Shown here piece after piece: positions 1 to 7,495 of a stretch of DNA of 64,000 bases. The notes below the pieces were generated by a model. That model saw nothing but the letters and a program-made list of their open reading frames with translations, was not told the origin of the DNA and ran no database searches. The stretch is taken from assembly GCF_024733015.1 (NCBI RefSeq), contig NZ_JANKJG010000003.1, positions 1 through 64,000 on the forward strand. The letters are read 5' to 3'. Position numbers and translations under genes: made by a program. Origin of the DNA: Pseudosulfitobacter koreensis. Lineage in GTDB: Bacteria > Pseudomonadota > Alphaproteobacteria > Rhodobacterales > Rhodobacteraceae. Each line of letters opens with the position of its first letter. Positions within the stretch are counted from its first letter, which is position 1.

Positions 1-362
1 TCGGCGCTCTGCTGCGCGGTATCGACCGTGAAGGCGTCGAGCGTGGTCAGGTTCTTTGCAAGCCCGGCTCCGTGAAGCCGCACACCAAGTTCGAAGCCGA
101 AGCCTACATCCTGACCAAGGATGAGGGCGGCCGTCACACGCCGTTCTTCGCGAACTACCGTCCGCAGTTCTACTTCCGGACCACAGACGTGACCGGCACC
201 GTGAACCTGCCCGAAGGCACGGAAATGGTGATGCCCGGCGACAACCTGAAGTTCGACGTTGAGCTGATTGCACCGGTCGCGATGGAGCAGGGCCTGCGCT
301 TTGCGATCCGCGAAGGTGGCCGCACAGTCGGCGCCGGCGTGGTGGCGAAAATCACCGAGTAA
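1..362 (+). CDS. tuf: Elongation factor Tu, C-terminal part (cut by window start)
   Basis: The last 119 residues of EF-Tu, the GTPase that delivers aminoacyl-tRNA to the ribosome. The frame is open from base 3 ([18 protein letters not shown]) to TAA at 360-362. The visible part is the end of domain II and all of domain III, including [17 protein letters not shown] and the ending [10 protein letters not shown], which are typical of bacterial EF-Tu. The start and the GTP-binding domain lie outside the window. In many bacteria tuf directly precedes rpsJ; here three unrelated minus-strand genes lie between them. A bidirectional terminator follows 48 bases after the stop. Confidence 0.97.
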   Translation, partial: GALLRGIDREGVERGQVLCKPGSVKPHTKFEAEAYILTKDEGGRHTPFFANYRPQFYFRTTDVTGTVNLPEGTEMVMPGDNLKFDVELIAPVAMEQGLRFAIREGGRTVGAGVVAKITE

Positions 363-406
363 GGTATCTGGGTGGGCTCTCGGGCCCGCCTGACGCCGAG
401 ACAAAG

Positions 407-437
407 AAAAGGCCGCAGCGGATGCTGCGGCCTTTTT
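407..437. terminator. Bidirectional intrinsic terminator between tuf and the Hint gene
   Basis: A perfect 9-bp stem (411-419 with 424-432, loop GGAT) is flanked by AAAA on the left and TTTTT on the right. It can therefore stop transcription of tuf on the plus strand and of the convergent Hint-domain gene on the minus strand. Confidence 0.9.
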
Positions 438-467
438 CATGTGCGGTGTCGCTGATGTGCTCGTCCC

Positions 468-1139
468 CTATCGGATCGGCAAATTGGGCAATCTCTGCGC
501 GTATTCCTTCTCGGCAGCGGCTTGCGCATACATGTTTTCAGCGTCTGCAGCAGAGGGGGAGAGTTCGGGAAAGAGATCCACAAATCCATTCTCGGGAGTG
601 TCTCGTTTAGCCGCTGCTTTCGTGTTACCCGGTTGAAGGCTGTCTGACCAAAGCCCGTCGCCCATGACGACGGGGTGTCGGTCAAGAACCAGGTGAATAT
701 ACGTGATATCGGTCGCCCCGACCTGCTCGATCCCGTCGCGGTCCAGCAACGTGTTGACGCATACCATCGCTTCGGGCGCGTTATCGGTGCTGGCAATCAG
801 CACACGCTGGTTGGGGTTCAGCACGGTGTCGTGCGTGGGTTGCTGGGGCCCCAGCGCGCCCTTGAGGACCCGAATGGGCTGCAGCTGCGGGTTCTGGCCA
901 AGCTCTGCCGCGGTCAGATCACTGGAAGCGATCCAGCGGATGCTTTGATGCCCCTGATCGCGGGTCAGCACCTCGTCATCGACTTTCAGCTTTTCGACGG
1001 CGACCAGACCCTTTCGGGTCGAAATCCGCGTTCCCGTTGTAAAGCTCACCATGCGGCGCTCCAGATCCGGAACGGCGGTTCTCTTCATCTCGTCGGCTGT
1101 CGGTGTATCGGGCGTGCTTTGCGTATCGGGATTGGTCAT
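468..1139 (-). CDS. Hint-domain (Hedgehog/intein fold) protein
   Basis: A 223-residue protein. After a disordered N-terminus of about 30 residues it carries a Hint fold of the kind frequent in roseobacters: FTTGTRISTRKG (33-44), VDDEVLTRDQGHQSIRW (53-69), HDTVLNPNQRVLI (103-115) and DRHPVVMGDGLWSDSLQPG (153-171). Hint domains can cleave their own peptide backbone. The usual nucleophile before FTPGT is Cys, but here that position is Ser32, so self-processing may be lost or altered. There is no signal peptide and no attached effector domain. The C-terminal 50 residues are charged. Function is not known; family placement is good. It runs convergent to tuf and sits alone. Confidence 0.8.
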   Translation of the reverse strand: MTNPDTQSTPDTPTADEMKRTAVPDLERRMVSFTTGTRISTRKGLVAVEKLKVDDEVLTRDQGHQSIRWIASSDLTAAELGQNPQLQPIRVLKGALGPQQPTHDTVLNPNQRVLIASTDNAPEAMVCVNTLLDRDGIEQVGATDITYIHLVLDRHPVVMGDGLWSDSLQPGNTKAAAKRDTPENGFVDLFPELSPSAADAENMYAQAAAEKEYAQRLPNLPIR

Positions 1140-1458
1140 TGCTCAGGCTCCGGTTGTTTGGCGACCGCCCCGGCAACTGCGTCGACCGCGGACGATGCTT
1201 GCTCGTTTGATCCGCCTTTCGAGCCTGTCCGAAACGGGCAGGCTTGGCGCGGATTTCTCCCTGGATTTTACACGCAAAGCGGGAGCCGCGCGAGGCTGCG
1301 CACGCGCTTGCGCGTGGCTGTCACAGGTATAAGCAAGTTCTCGCGCGTTTTGGTTTCCGGTCCGGGATCAATGCATGGCCTTGGACTGAACTGTCGCCCG
1401 TTCACGCTTTAGGCGAGCTTGGCGTGACGAATCACCTAAGGCGCGCAGGCTTGTAGGC
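1140..1458. other. Intergenic region with no recognised gene
   Basis: A stretch of 319 bases between the pit stop and the Hint gene start, both on the minus strand. It contains a G/C-rich hairpin at 1301-1316 (CACGCG, loop CTTG, CGCGTG). Its open frames are short and look like nothing known. It presumably holds the promoter of the Hint gene, but I see no convincing -35/-10 pair. Confidence 0.5.
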
Positions 1459-2943
1459 CTAACCTGCAACGCTCTGGATGCCAAAAAAGATCACCGCAGA
1501 AAGCGTTGCCGCTGCTGGAACCGTGATCACCCAGGCGGCGATGATCGTCAGAAAGTGCGAGCGGCGCACCAGTTTGCGGCGCCTGCGTTCTTCCGGCCCG
1601 TAGCTTGCGCGCTCGGGCATGGCAAGCTTGGCCTTGCGGATGCGCCGTTCAGCGTCCCATTCGCGAAAGAACCCGACGCCAAACACGCCGCCCACGGCGA
1701 TATGCGTCGAGCTGACGGGCAGGCCAAGCCAACTGGCAACGATCACCGTGATCGCCGCCGAAAGCGCCACGCAATAGGCGCGCATCGGGTTCAGTTTGGT
1801 GATCTGGCCGCCGACCATGCGGATCAGCTTGGGCCCGAAGAGGAACAACCCGAAGGAGATGCCGAACGCCCCCATGACCATCACCCAGGTCGGGATGCTG
1901 ACGACATCGGTGAAACTGCCGGTGCCCGACGCCTGCACGATGGCAGCAAGGGGCCCCACGGCGTTGGCCACATCGTTGGCGCCATGGGCAAAGCTGAGCA
2001 GGGCCGCAGAGACGATCAGCGGGATGCCGAACAGCACCTTGAGCGATTTGTTGCGGTTTTCCAGCCCCTTGGACTGTTTGCGGATCAACGGGATCATAAC
2101 CACCCATGTCAGCACCCCGACGCCCACGCCGATCAGCACGGCAGTGGGCAGTGTAATATCGAGCACTTTGCCAAGCCCCTTGAGCGCCAGATAGGTGGCA
2201 AAGGTGCCCGACATGATGCCGACGAGGACCGGCACCCAGATGCGGGCAGCCGCGATCTTGTCGTCGCGGTAGATGATGCGGGATTTGATCAGCGCCAGAA
2301 ACAGCGCAGCGACGACCCCGCCCAGCACCGGGGAAATAACCCAGCTGGCGGCAATTGCGCTCATCGTCGGCCAGTTTACGGCGGTGAAACCGGCGGCTGC
2401 GATGCCAGCGCCCATGACGCCGCCCACGACCGAATGCGTGGTGGACACGGGCGCGCCGACCCAGGTGGCAAGGTTGATCCAGAGCGCCGCAGACAGCAGA
2501 GCGGCCATCATCGCCCATATGAATACAGTCGCGGTGCCCATGCTTTGCGGGGCGATGATGCCCTTGGCGATGGTCGACACCACGTCGCCCCCGGCCAGCA
2601 ATGCACCGGCACTTTCAAAAACCACGGCGATGGCAATAGCGCCGCCCATGGTCAGTGCGTTCGCGCCCACTGCCGGCCCCATGTTGTTGGCAACATCGTT
2701 GGCACCGATGTTCAACGCCATATAGGCCCCAAGGCAGGCAGCCACGACGACGATCAGGGTGTTGTTGGCCTGGCCAAAGAACAATGCCGCCGCCAGGCCC
2801 GCCATAACCACAAAGATCAGGGCGATGCCCGTGCTGACCATTGGGCGCGCAACATAAAGCGCCGCCATTTCCGCATTGGAAAAGCGGTTAAGGTCGCGAT
2901 CAAGGGTGTCTAGGTGGCGCGGGTCGCCTTCGGTGTTGCTCAT
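1459..2943 (-). CDS. pit: Inorganic phosphate transporter, PiT family
   Basis: A 494-residue inner-membrane permease that takes up phosphate (usually as a metal-phosphate complex) with cations. The family's duplicated signature is seen twice: NIGANDVANNMGPAVGANAL (around residues 78-97) in the first half and HGANDVANAVGPLAAI in the second. The repeats are separated by many hydrophobic segments (about ten to twelve predicted helices) and a basic cytoplasmic loop. The basic stretch RRIRKAKLAMPERASYGPEE lies near the C-terminus. No phoU-like (DUF47) partner gene lies next to it, unlike many Pit loci. It may be co-transcribed with the Nudix gene upstream, 78 bases away. Confidence 0.93.
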   Translation of the reverse strand: MSNTEGDPRHLDTLDRDLNRFSNAEMAALYVARPMVSTGIALIFVVMAGLAAALFFGQANNTLIVVVAACLGAYMALNIGANDVANNMGPAVGANALTMGGAIAIAVVFESAGALLAGGDVVSTIAKGIIAPQSMGTATVFIWAMMAALLSAALWINLATWVGAPVSTTHSVVGGVMGAGIAAAGFTAVNWPTMSAIAASWVISPVLGGVVAALFLALIKSRIIYRDDKIAAARIWVPVLVGIMSGTFATYLALKGLGKVLDITLPTAVLIGVGVGVLTWVVMIPLIRKQSKGLENRNKSLKVLFGIPLIVSAALLSFAHGANDVANAVGPLAAIVQASGTGSFTDVVSIPTWVMVMGAFGISFGLFLFGPKLIRMVGGQITKLNPMRAYCVALSAAITVIVASWLGLPVSSTHIAVGGVFGVGFFREWDAERRIRKAKLAMPERASYGPEERRRRKLVRRSHFLTIIAAWVITVPAAATLSAVIFFGIQSVAG

Positions 2944-3021
2944 GTGTCCGGTCCCTTCGAGGTTGACCGTACTTGCCCGATACGTGCCGGACGTTCAAGC
3001 GCAGGCCAGCATCACGTGACG

Positions 3022-3480
3022 CTACATCTGGCGCAAAATCATCTGAAGTTCCGGTTCGGCCACCATATCGGCAGCTTCCCTCGGCTTGACCCACTTGCGC
3101 TTGCGCTCGTGCGCTTCGGGGAAATCTTCGCTCAGTTCGCTGACCGCGACCGAGTAGACCAGCGTTTCCACGGGCATGTCCCAGCCTGTGTTCTGGCGTT
3201 TGTCATAGGTATAGGTACCGATGGGCGCCTCAATCGCCTTGCTGTTGCGCACTCCGGCCTCTTCCCAGGCTTCTTGCAATGCCGCCTCGGACGATTTTAG
3301 TCCGCGGATCGGCCAGCCCTTCGGGATGATCCACCTCCCGGTGCCCCGGCTGGTGACCAGCAACACCTCGGTGTCGTCACCCTTTGAGCGGTGGCACAGC
3401 GCCGCCACCTGCAAACGCCGGGGGCGCTGCAGCATCGGGGCAAAAGTGTATCCCCAGATTTTTGCAAGAACTTTCAACAT
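3022..3480 (-). CDS. Nudix hydrolase
   Basis: A 152-residue Nudix hydrolase, a family that cleaves nucleoside diphosphates linked to other groups. The region IIPKGWPIRGLKSSEAALQE followed by AWEEAGV is an altered Nudix box. The EExG core that binds the metal is present, but Gln replaces the usual Arg of REUXEE, and the E expected seven residues before it is not in place. The PKGWP form resembles the diphosphoinositol-polyphosphate phosphohydrolase-like branch common in alphaproteobacteria. The substrate cannot be given. It starts divergently from rpsJ across a 270-base gap. Confidence 0.85.
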   Translation of the reverse strand: MLKVLAKIWGYTFAPMLQRPRRLQVAALCHRSKGDDTEVLLVTSRGTGRWIIPKGWPIRGLKSSEAALQEAWEEAGVRNSKAIEAPIGTYTYDKRQNTGWDMPVETLVYSVAVSELSEDFPEAHERKRKWVKPREAADMVAEPELQMILRQM

Positions 3481-3640
3481 ATGCGACTGCTCAACGATCT
3501 ACTTGTTTTTTTTGTTTAATATAGAGTAGCAGAGGGATTATGCAAAATTTCCCTAACGCAAACCCTGTTTTGCGTCTCAAGTTTTTGCCAGATGCCCATT
3601 GCATTTGCACCCGACTCCTCGTAAACGGCCCAAGTTCTCT

Positions 3641-3715
3641 GAAGGGTGCGCCTATGCGTGCCCTTCTTGGTTCTACACCACACGCGATGAGGGGAGGCGA
3701 TGAGCGTCTTTCCTC
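3641..3715 (+). promoter_or_regulatory. Two-hairpin leader upstream of rpsJ
   Basis: Two consecutive stem-loops lie in the rpsJ 5' region. The first (3641-3666) has a 10-bp stem with two G-U pairs and a 6-base loop CCTATG. The second (3689-3715) has an 11-bp stem with three G-U pairs and a loop ATGAG. They end 36 bases before the rpsJ start. G-U pairs tolerated in both stems suggest RNA structure rather than a DNA site. The position matches that of S10-operon leaders, which are repressed by L4 in gammaproteobacteria. The role here is inferred. Confidence 0.5.
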
Positions 3716-3750
3716 CAATCCGTAGAAATCCCAAGTCAAGGGATATGCAC

Positions 3751-4068
3751 ATGGCACAAAGCCAAAACATTCGCATTCGCCTCAAGGCGTTTGACTACCG
3801 GGTACTTGACAGTTCCACACAGGAAATCGTCAGCACCGCGAAGCGCACAGGCGCTTCGGTTCGCGGCCCAATTCCGCTGCCGAACAAGATCGAGAAATTC
3901 ACCGTTCTGCGTGGCCCCCACGTTGACAAAAAATCCCGTGACCAGTTCGAGATCCGCACGCACAAGCGCCTGCTGGACATCGTTGATCCGACTCCCCAGA
4001 CCGTGGACGCGCTGATGAAGCTCGACCTGGCCGCTGGTGTGGACGTCGAGATCAAGCTGCAATCGTAA
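3751..4068 (+). CDS. rpsJ: 30S ribosomal protein S10
   Basis: A 105-residue small-subunit head protein, also the NusE component of transcription antitermination complexes. It begins [20 protein letters not shown] and carries the S10 core [20 protein letters not shown] with the following [18 protein letters not shown]. The ATG at 3751 is chosen because AAGGGA (3737-3742) stands 8 bases before it and the protein begins there in relatives; in-frame upstream ATGs would add an unrelated tail. It is the first gene of the S10 block, with rplC 18 bases downstream. Confidence 0.97.
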   Translation: MAQSQNIRIRLKAFDYRVLDSSTQEIVSTAKRTGASVRGPIPLPNKIEKFTVLRGPHVDKKSRDQFEIRTHKRLLDIVDPTPQTVDALMKLDLAAGVDVEIKLQS

Positions 4069-4086
4069 GCGTAGGAGGGTAATCAT

Positions 4087-4962
4087 ATGTTGCGCTCAGG
4101 CGTTATCGCGAAAAAAGTCGGCATGACCCGGCTGTTCATGGAAGACGGCAAGCAGATCCCTGTGACCGTTCTCCAACTCGACAAACTGCAGGTCGTTGCC
4201 CAACGTACACCCGAGAAAGACGGTTATACTGCCGTTCAGCTGGGTGCGGGCACCGCCAAAGTCAAACGCACAAGTCAGGCGATGCGCGGCCACTTTGCCG
4301 CCGCTTCGGTTGAACCCAAGCGTAAGGTCGCGGAATTCCGCGTCGACCCCGAGGCCATGCTGGCCGTGGGCGAGGAAATCATTGCTGACCACTATTTCGA
4401 AGGTCAGTTCGTGGATGTGGCAGGCACCTCCATCGGTAAAGGTTTTGCCGGTGCGATGAAGCGTCACAACTTCGGTGGTCTGCGCGCGTCGCACGGTGTT
4501 TCGATCTCGCACCGTTCGCACGGCTCGACAGGTCAGTGTCAGGATCCGGGCAAGGTTTTTAAAGGCAAGAAGATGGCCGGTCACATGGGCGCTGCCCGTG
4601 TCACCACACAAAACCTGCAAGTGATCCGCACCGACAGCGACCGTGGCCTGATCATGGTCAAGGGCGCCGTTCCCGGTTCCAAAGGCGGCTGGGTCACAGT
4701 CAAGGACGCGGTCAAGAAACCGTTCCCCGACAGTGCAATCCTGCCCGCAGCCCTGAAATCCGCAGCCGACGAAGCCGCCAAAGCCGCTGAAGAAGCCGCC
4801 GCAGCCGCCGCAGCCGAAGCAGAAGCAGAAGCAAAGCGTCTGGCCGAAGAGCAAGCCGCAGCCGAAGCCGAAGCGCTGAAAGCCGCTGAAGCCGATATCG
4901 CTTCCGAAGGTTCTGACGCCGACAACTCGGACGCCGAAGACAAGAAAGAAGGTGACGCATGA
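4087..4962 (+). CDS. rplC: 50S ribosomal protein L3 with long acidic C-terminal extension
   Basis: L3 binds 23S rRNA domain VI early in assembly and lies near the peptidyl transferase centre. Residues 1 to about 222 are a normal L3: [17 protein letters not shown] at the start, and [20 protein letters not shown] with the [20 protein letters not shown] block around the methylated-Gln loop. Residues about 225-291 are an extra tail made almost only of Ala, Glu, Lys and Asp, probably a single charged helix followed by an acidic end. Typical L3 is about 210 residues. The gene has a Shine-Dalgarno sequence GGAGG at 4074-4078 and overlaps rplD by 4 bases. Confidence 0.96.
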   Translation: MLRSGVIAKKVGMTRLFMEDGKQIPVTVLQLDKLQVVAQRTPEKDGYTAVQLGAGTAKVKRTSQAMRGHFAAASVEPKRKVAEFRVDPEAMLAVGEEIIADHYFEGQFVDVAGTSIGKGFAGAMKRHNFGGLRASHGVSISHRSHGSTGQCQDPGKVFKGKKMAGHMGAARVTTQNLQVIRTDSDRGLIMVKGAVPGSKGGWVTVKDAVKKPFPDSAILPAALKSAADEAAKAAEEAAAAAAAEAEAEAKRLAEEQAAAEAEALKAAEADIASEGSDADNSDAEDKKEGDA

Positions 4963-5576
4963 AATTCGATGTCATCCAAATGGACGGCGGAAAAGCCGGA
5001 TCGGTAGAGTTGGACGAGGCCCTGTTCGGTCTCGAGCCGCGCGCCGACATCCTGCACCGCGTCGTGCGCTGGCAGCGTAACAACGCCCAGCAAGGTACCC
5101 ACAAGGTCAAGACACGCTCGGAAGTGAGCTACTCGACCAAGAAGATCTATCGCCAGAAGGGCACCGGCGGCGCACGCCACGGCGCACGCTCTGCTCCGAT
5201 CTTTCGCAAAGGTGGTATCTATAAGGGTCCGACCCCGCGTTCGCACGGCCACGAGCTGACCAAGAAGTTCCGCAAACTGGGCCTGCGTCACGCACTCAGC
5301 GCCAAGATGAAAGCGGGCGAACTGGTCATCATCGACCAGGCGACTGCCGCCGGTAAAACCGCCGCTCTGGCCAAACAGGTCAAGGATCTGGGCTGGAAAC
5401 GCGCGCTGATCGTCGACGGAGCTTCGGTTAACGAAGAGTTCCTGATCGCCGCACGCAACATCGAAGGTCTGGATATCCTGCCGTCGATGGGCGCAAACGT
5501 CTATGACATCCTGAAAAGTGACACTCTGGTGATCACCAAGGCAGGTGTCGAAGCACTGGAGGCCCGTTTGAAATGA
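4959..5576 (+). CDS. rplD: 50S ribosomal protein L4
   Basis: A 205-residue 23S rRNA-binding protein whose loop lines the exit tunnel. The tunnel-loop region [18 protein letters not shown] with the following [10 protein letters not shown] is intact. The C-terminal half ends in [14 protein letters not shown]. In gammaproteobacteria L4 also represses its own operon; the two hairpins ahead of rpsJ would be the place to look for an equivalent here. It overlaps rplC and rplW by ATGA on each side, pointing to translational coupling. Confidence 0.97.
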   Translation: MKFDVIQMDGGKAGSVELDEALFGLEPRADILHRVVRWQRNNAQQGTHKVKTRSEVSYSTKKIYRQKGTGGARHGARSAPIFRKGGIYKGPTPRSHGHELTKKFRKLGLRHALSAKMKAGELVIIDQATAAGKTAALAKQVKDLGWKRALIVDGASVNEEFLIAARNIEGLDILPSMGANVYDILKSDTLVITKAGVEALEARLK

Positions 5577-5869
5577 GCGCCAAAGCAAACCACTATGACG
5601 TGATCCGCAAGCCGATCATCACCGAGAAGGCAACGATGGCATCCGAAGCCAATGCCGTTGTGTTCGAAGTGGCGATGGACAGCAACAAGCCGATGATCAA
5701 GGAGGCTGTCGAAGCCGTCTTTGGCGTCAAGGTGAAAGCGGTCAACACGTCCATCACCAAAGGCAAGACCAAGCGGTTCCGCGGCCAGCCCGGCCGTCGT
5801 CGCGACGTCAAGAAAGCCTATGTGACCCTCGAAGAGGGCAACACGATCGACATCTCTTCGGGGCTGTAA
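5573..5869 (+). CDS. rplW: 50S ribosomal protein L23
   Basis: A 98-residue protein located at the exit of the ribosomal tunnel, where it docks trigger factor and SRP. The family core [20 protein letters not shown] and the loop [25 protein letters not shown] (in two parts, about residues 61-86) are visible. It is the last gene of the first segment of the S10 block: a strong terminator begins 22 bases after its stop, whereas in most bacteria rplB follows directly. Confidence 0.97.
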   Translation: MSAKANHYDVIRKPIITEKATMASEANAVVFEVAMDSNKPMIKEAVEAVFGVKVKAVNTSITKGKTKRFRGQPGRRRDVKKAYVTLEEGNTIDISSGL

Positions 5870-5890
5870 GTCGTCTCGCACATTATTGGA

Positions 5891-5923
5891 AAGCCCCGGT
5901 CGCGCAAGCAGCCGGGGCTTTTT
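5891..5923 (+). terminator. Intrinsic terminator after rplW
   Basis: A perfect 9-bp G/C-rich stem, AAGCCCCGG (5891-5899) with CCGGGGCTT (5912-5920), is followed by a T run (5919-5923). It separates rpsJ-rplC-rplD-rplW from the next gene. Confidence 0.88.
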
Positions 5924-6105
5924 GGTTTTGGTCTATTCGCCTGGTCAGGGCGTCCGTGGTCCGGGCCGCTGAAACGATTTTGCCATCGAAAAGTTCCGTA
6001 AATAATCTTCAACTTTTTTCGGAACGTCGGCGACATTGGCTTGTTCCTTTTTCATGCAGCGGGGCGTTCTCAGCTCCGCAGAATGAACGAAAATGGGAGA
6101 TCCAA

Positions 6106-7179
6106 ATGACCTTATATTCAAAACAACTCTTGGCGGGCGTATCCGCCGTAGCCCTGCTTGCAGCCGCACCGCTGGCCGCACAGACTTCGGACGAACCCGC
6201 AGCCACGGCTGATGTCGCAGGCGGCCAGGTTGTCGTCGAGCAGGAAGACGCAACCGTTGACGTGACCGTACCCGACCCCGATGTGAACGTCTCGCAAGAG
6301 GCGCCTGTCGTTACTGTCGAGCAGGGCCAGCCCGAAGTGACAGTGGCCGTGCCTGAACCGACCGTGCGCGTGCAGCAACAAGCGCCGATCATCACCGTCG
6401 AGCAGGCGCAGCCGCAGGTCACCGTCCGCATCCCCGAGCCTGTCGTGACCGTCATGGTGCCGCAGCCCGAAGTCGACGTTGAAACCGGCGAGCCGATCGT
6501 GGATCTGGAGCAACCGGAACCCGTCGTGCGCTTCGTGCGCCCCGAGCCGCGGATCACCATCGAGGAAGCCGAGCCGCGCATCACAGTCGAGAGCGCCGAG
6601 GCGAACGTGAACGTCGCCGCTGCCGAAAACCCCGAAGTGAGCGTCGAGCGCAGCGAAGCCGAGGTGAACGTGCAGCAAGGTGAGGACGCCAATGTCGTCG
6701 TCGGTGCGGCACCGCAGCCCGAAGTAAACGTCGAAGGCGCAGATCAGGCCGACATCGACGTCATGCAGCAGCAGGCGCGAGTCGTGTTGGAAGACTACAA
6801 CGCCGACGAACAGGGCAATATGGCGGAAGCAGATCGCGAGCGCTATCAGGCCGAGGTCGCGGTTCTGCCGATCTTCCGTCTACGCGTTGAGGAACTTACC
6901 GGCCGCAACGTCGCCACCGAAATGGGTGAAGACGTGGGCGAGATCGACGCAGTCGGCATGCGTGGCGACACGCTGGTCGCCATCGTCGGTGTCGGTGGCT
7001 TCCTCGGTATGGGCGAAAACAACGTCGCCATCCCGCTTGAGAAGCTGATCATGCAAGGCAACGAAGTCATCGTGCCCGGCGTGACCGAAGAGCGTCTGGA
7101 AATGATGCCCGAGTTCAACGAAGCCGAAGTGCGCGTCCTGCAGCCCGGCGTGGTCATGGCCGACGAACTTGGCATGTAA
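6106..7179 (+). CDS. Exported beta-repeat protein with PRC-barrel-like C-terminus
   Basis: A 357-residue secreted protein with three parts. Residues 1 to about 26 are a signal peptide (hydrophobic AGVSAVALLAAAPLAAQ). About 40-225 is a low-complexity array of short beta-type units of roughly 9-11 residues, alternating xVxV with Pro/Glu/Gln, such as PEVTVAVPEP, PQVTVRIPEP and PRITIEEAEP. About 230-357 resembles a PRC-barrel: LPIFRLRVEELTGRNVATEM, then a hydrophobic VAIVGVGGFLGMG strand pair and NNVAIPLEKLIM. The start at 6106 follows GGGAGA at 6095-6100. It has terminators on both sides, so it is a monocistronic guest inside the S10 block. Function is not known; PRC-barrel domains occur in photosystem and rRNA-processing proteins, but secreted versions are common and uncharacterised. 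Confidence 0.75.
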   Translation: MTLYSKQLLAGVSAVALLAAAPLAAQTSDEPAATADVAGGQVVVEQEDATVDVTVPDPDVNVSQEAPVVTVEQGQPEVTVAVPEPTVRVQQQAPIITVEQAQPQVTVRIPEPVVTVMVPQPEVDVETGEPIVDLEQPEPVVRFVRPEPRITIEEAEPRITVESAEANVNVAAAENPEVSVERSEAEVNVQQGEDANVVVGAAPQPEVNVEGADQADIDVMQQQARVVLEDYNADEQGNMAEADRERYQAEVAVLPIFRLRVEELTGRNVATEMGEDVGEIDAVGMRGDTLVAIVGVGGFLGMGENNVAIPLEKLIMQGNEVIVPGVTEERLEMMPEFNEAEVRVLQPGVVMADELGM

Positions 7180-7219
7180 TTGAGCCAACAGGCTTAGATT
7201 GCACCATAAGAGACGATGA

Positions 7220-7246
7220 GAAAGGCGCTTCGGCGCCTTTCTTTTT
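7220..7246 (+). terminator. Intrinsic terminator with TTCG loop after the repeat protein
   Basis: A perfect 9-bp stem (7220-7228 with 7233-7241) closes a TTCG tetraloop (UUCG in RNA), a very stable hairpin. Five Ts follow at 7242-7246. Confidence 0.9.
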
Positions 7247-7351
7247 GTCTGTCGGTTGGGGTGCCTATCTGGGTGCAGGCATCTTGTTCGCGCAAACTGC
7301 GGCGCTGCCTCTGGACGGCTTGGATCGAACCTGCTAGGTCGCCCCATCGGC

Positions 7352-7377
7352 AGAGCCCCGGATTCGTCCGGGGCTTT
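7352..7377 (+). promoter_or_regulatory. Terminator-like hairpin in the region ahead of rplB
   Basis: AGCCCCGG (7354-7361) pairs perfectly with CCGGGGCT (7368-7375) across a 6-base loop, and two more weaker pairs extend it. A broken T-rich run follows. It lies 111 bases after one complete terminator and 118 bases before rplB, with no gene between the two. It is therefore either an attenuator in a long rplB leader or the end of a short untranslated RNA. The rest of 7247-7495 holds no gene that I recognise. Confidence 0.5.
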
Positions 7378-7495
7378 GCCTTTGTTCCTGCATCAGGCGC
7401 AACTTCTGACTGTGGAACATACCAAACGGGGACCTTCGGGGCCCTACAACCACGGCGACTCCGGTCGCTGACAAGCAAAACGGAAGACAGCAAAC

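Noticed and set aside
3503..3525. Promoter for rpsJ in the T-rich stretch TTGTTT ... TATAGA
   Set aside because: The spacer is only about 11 bases. The A/T-rich region probably contains the promoter, but I cannot place it.
7318..7345. T-loop-like GGTTCGATCC on the minus strand, suggesting a tRNA before rplB
   Set aside because: The flanking bases do not pair into a T stem or acceptor stem, and no anticodon arm can be placed.
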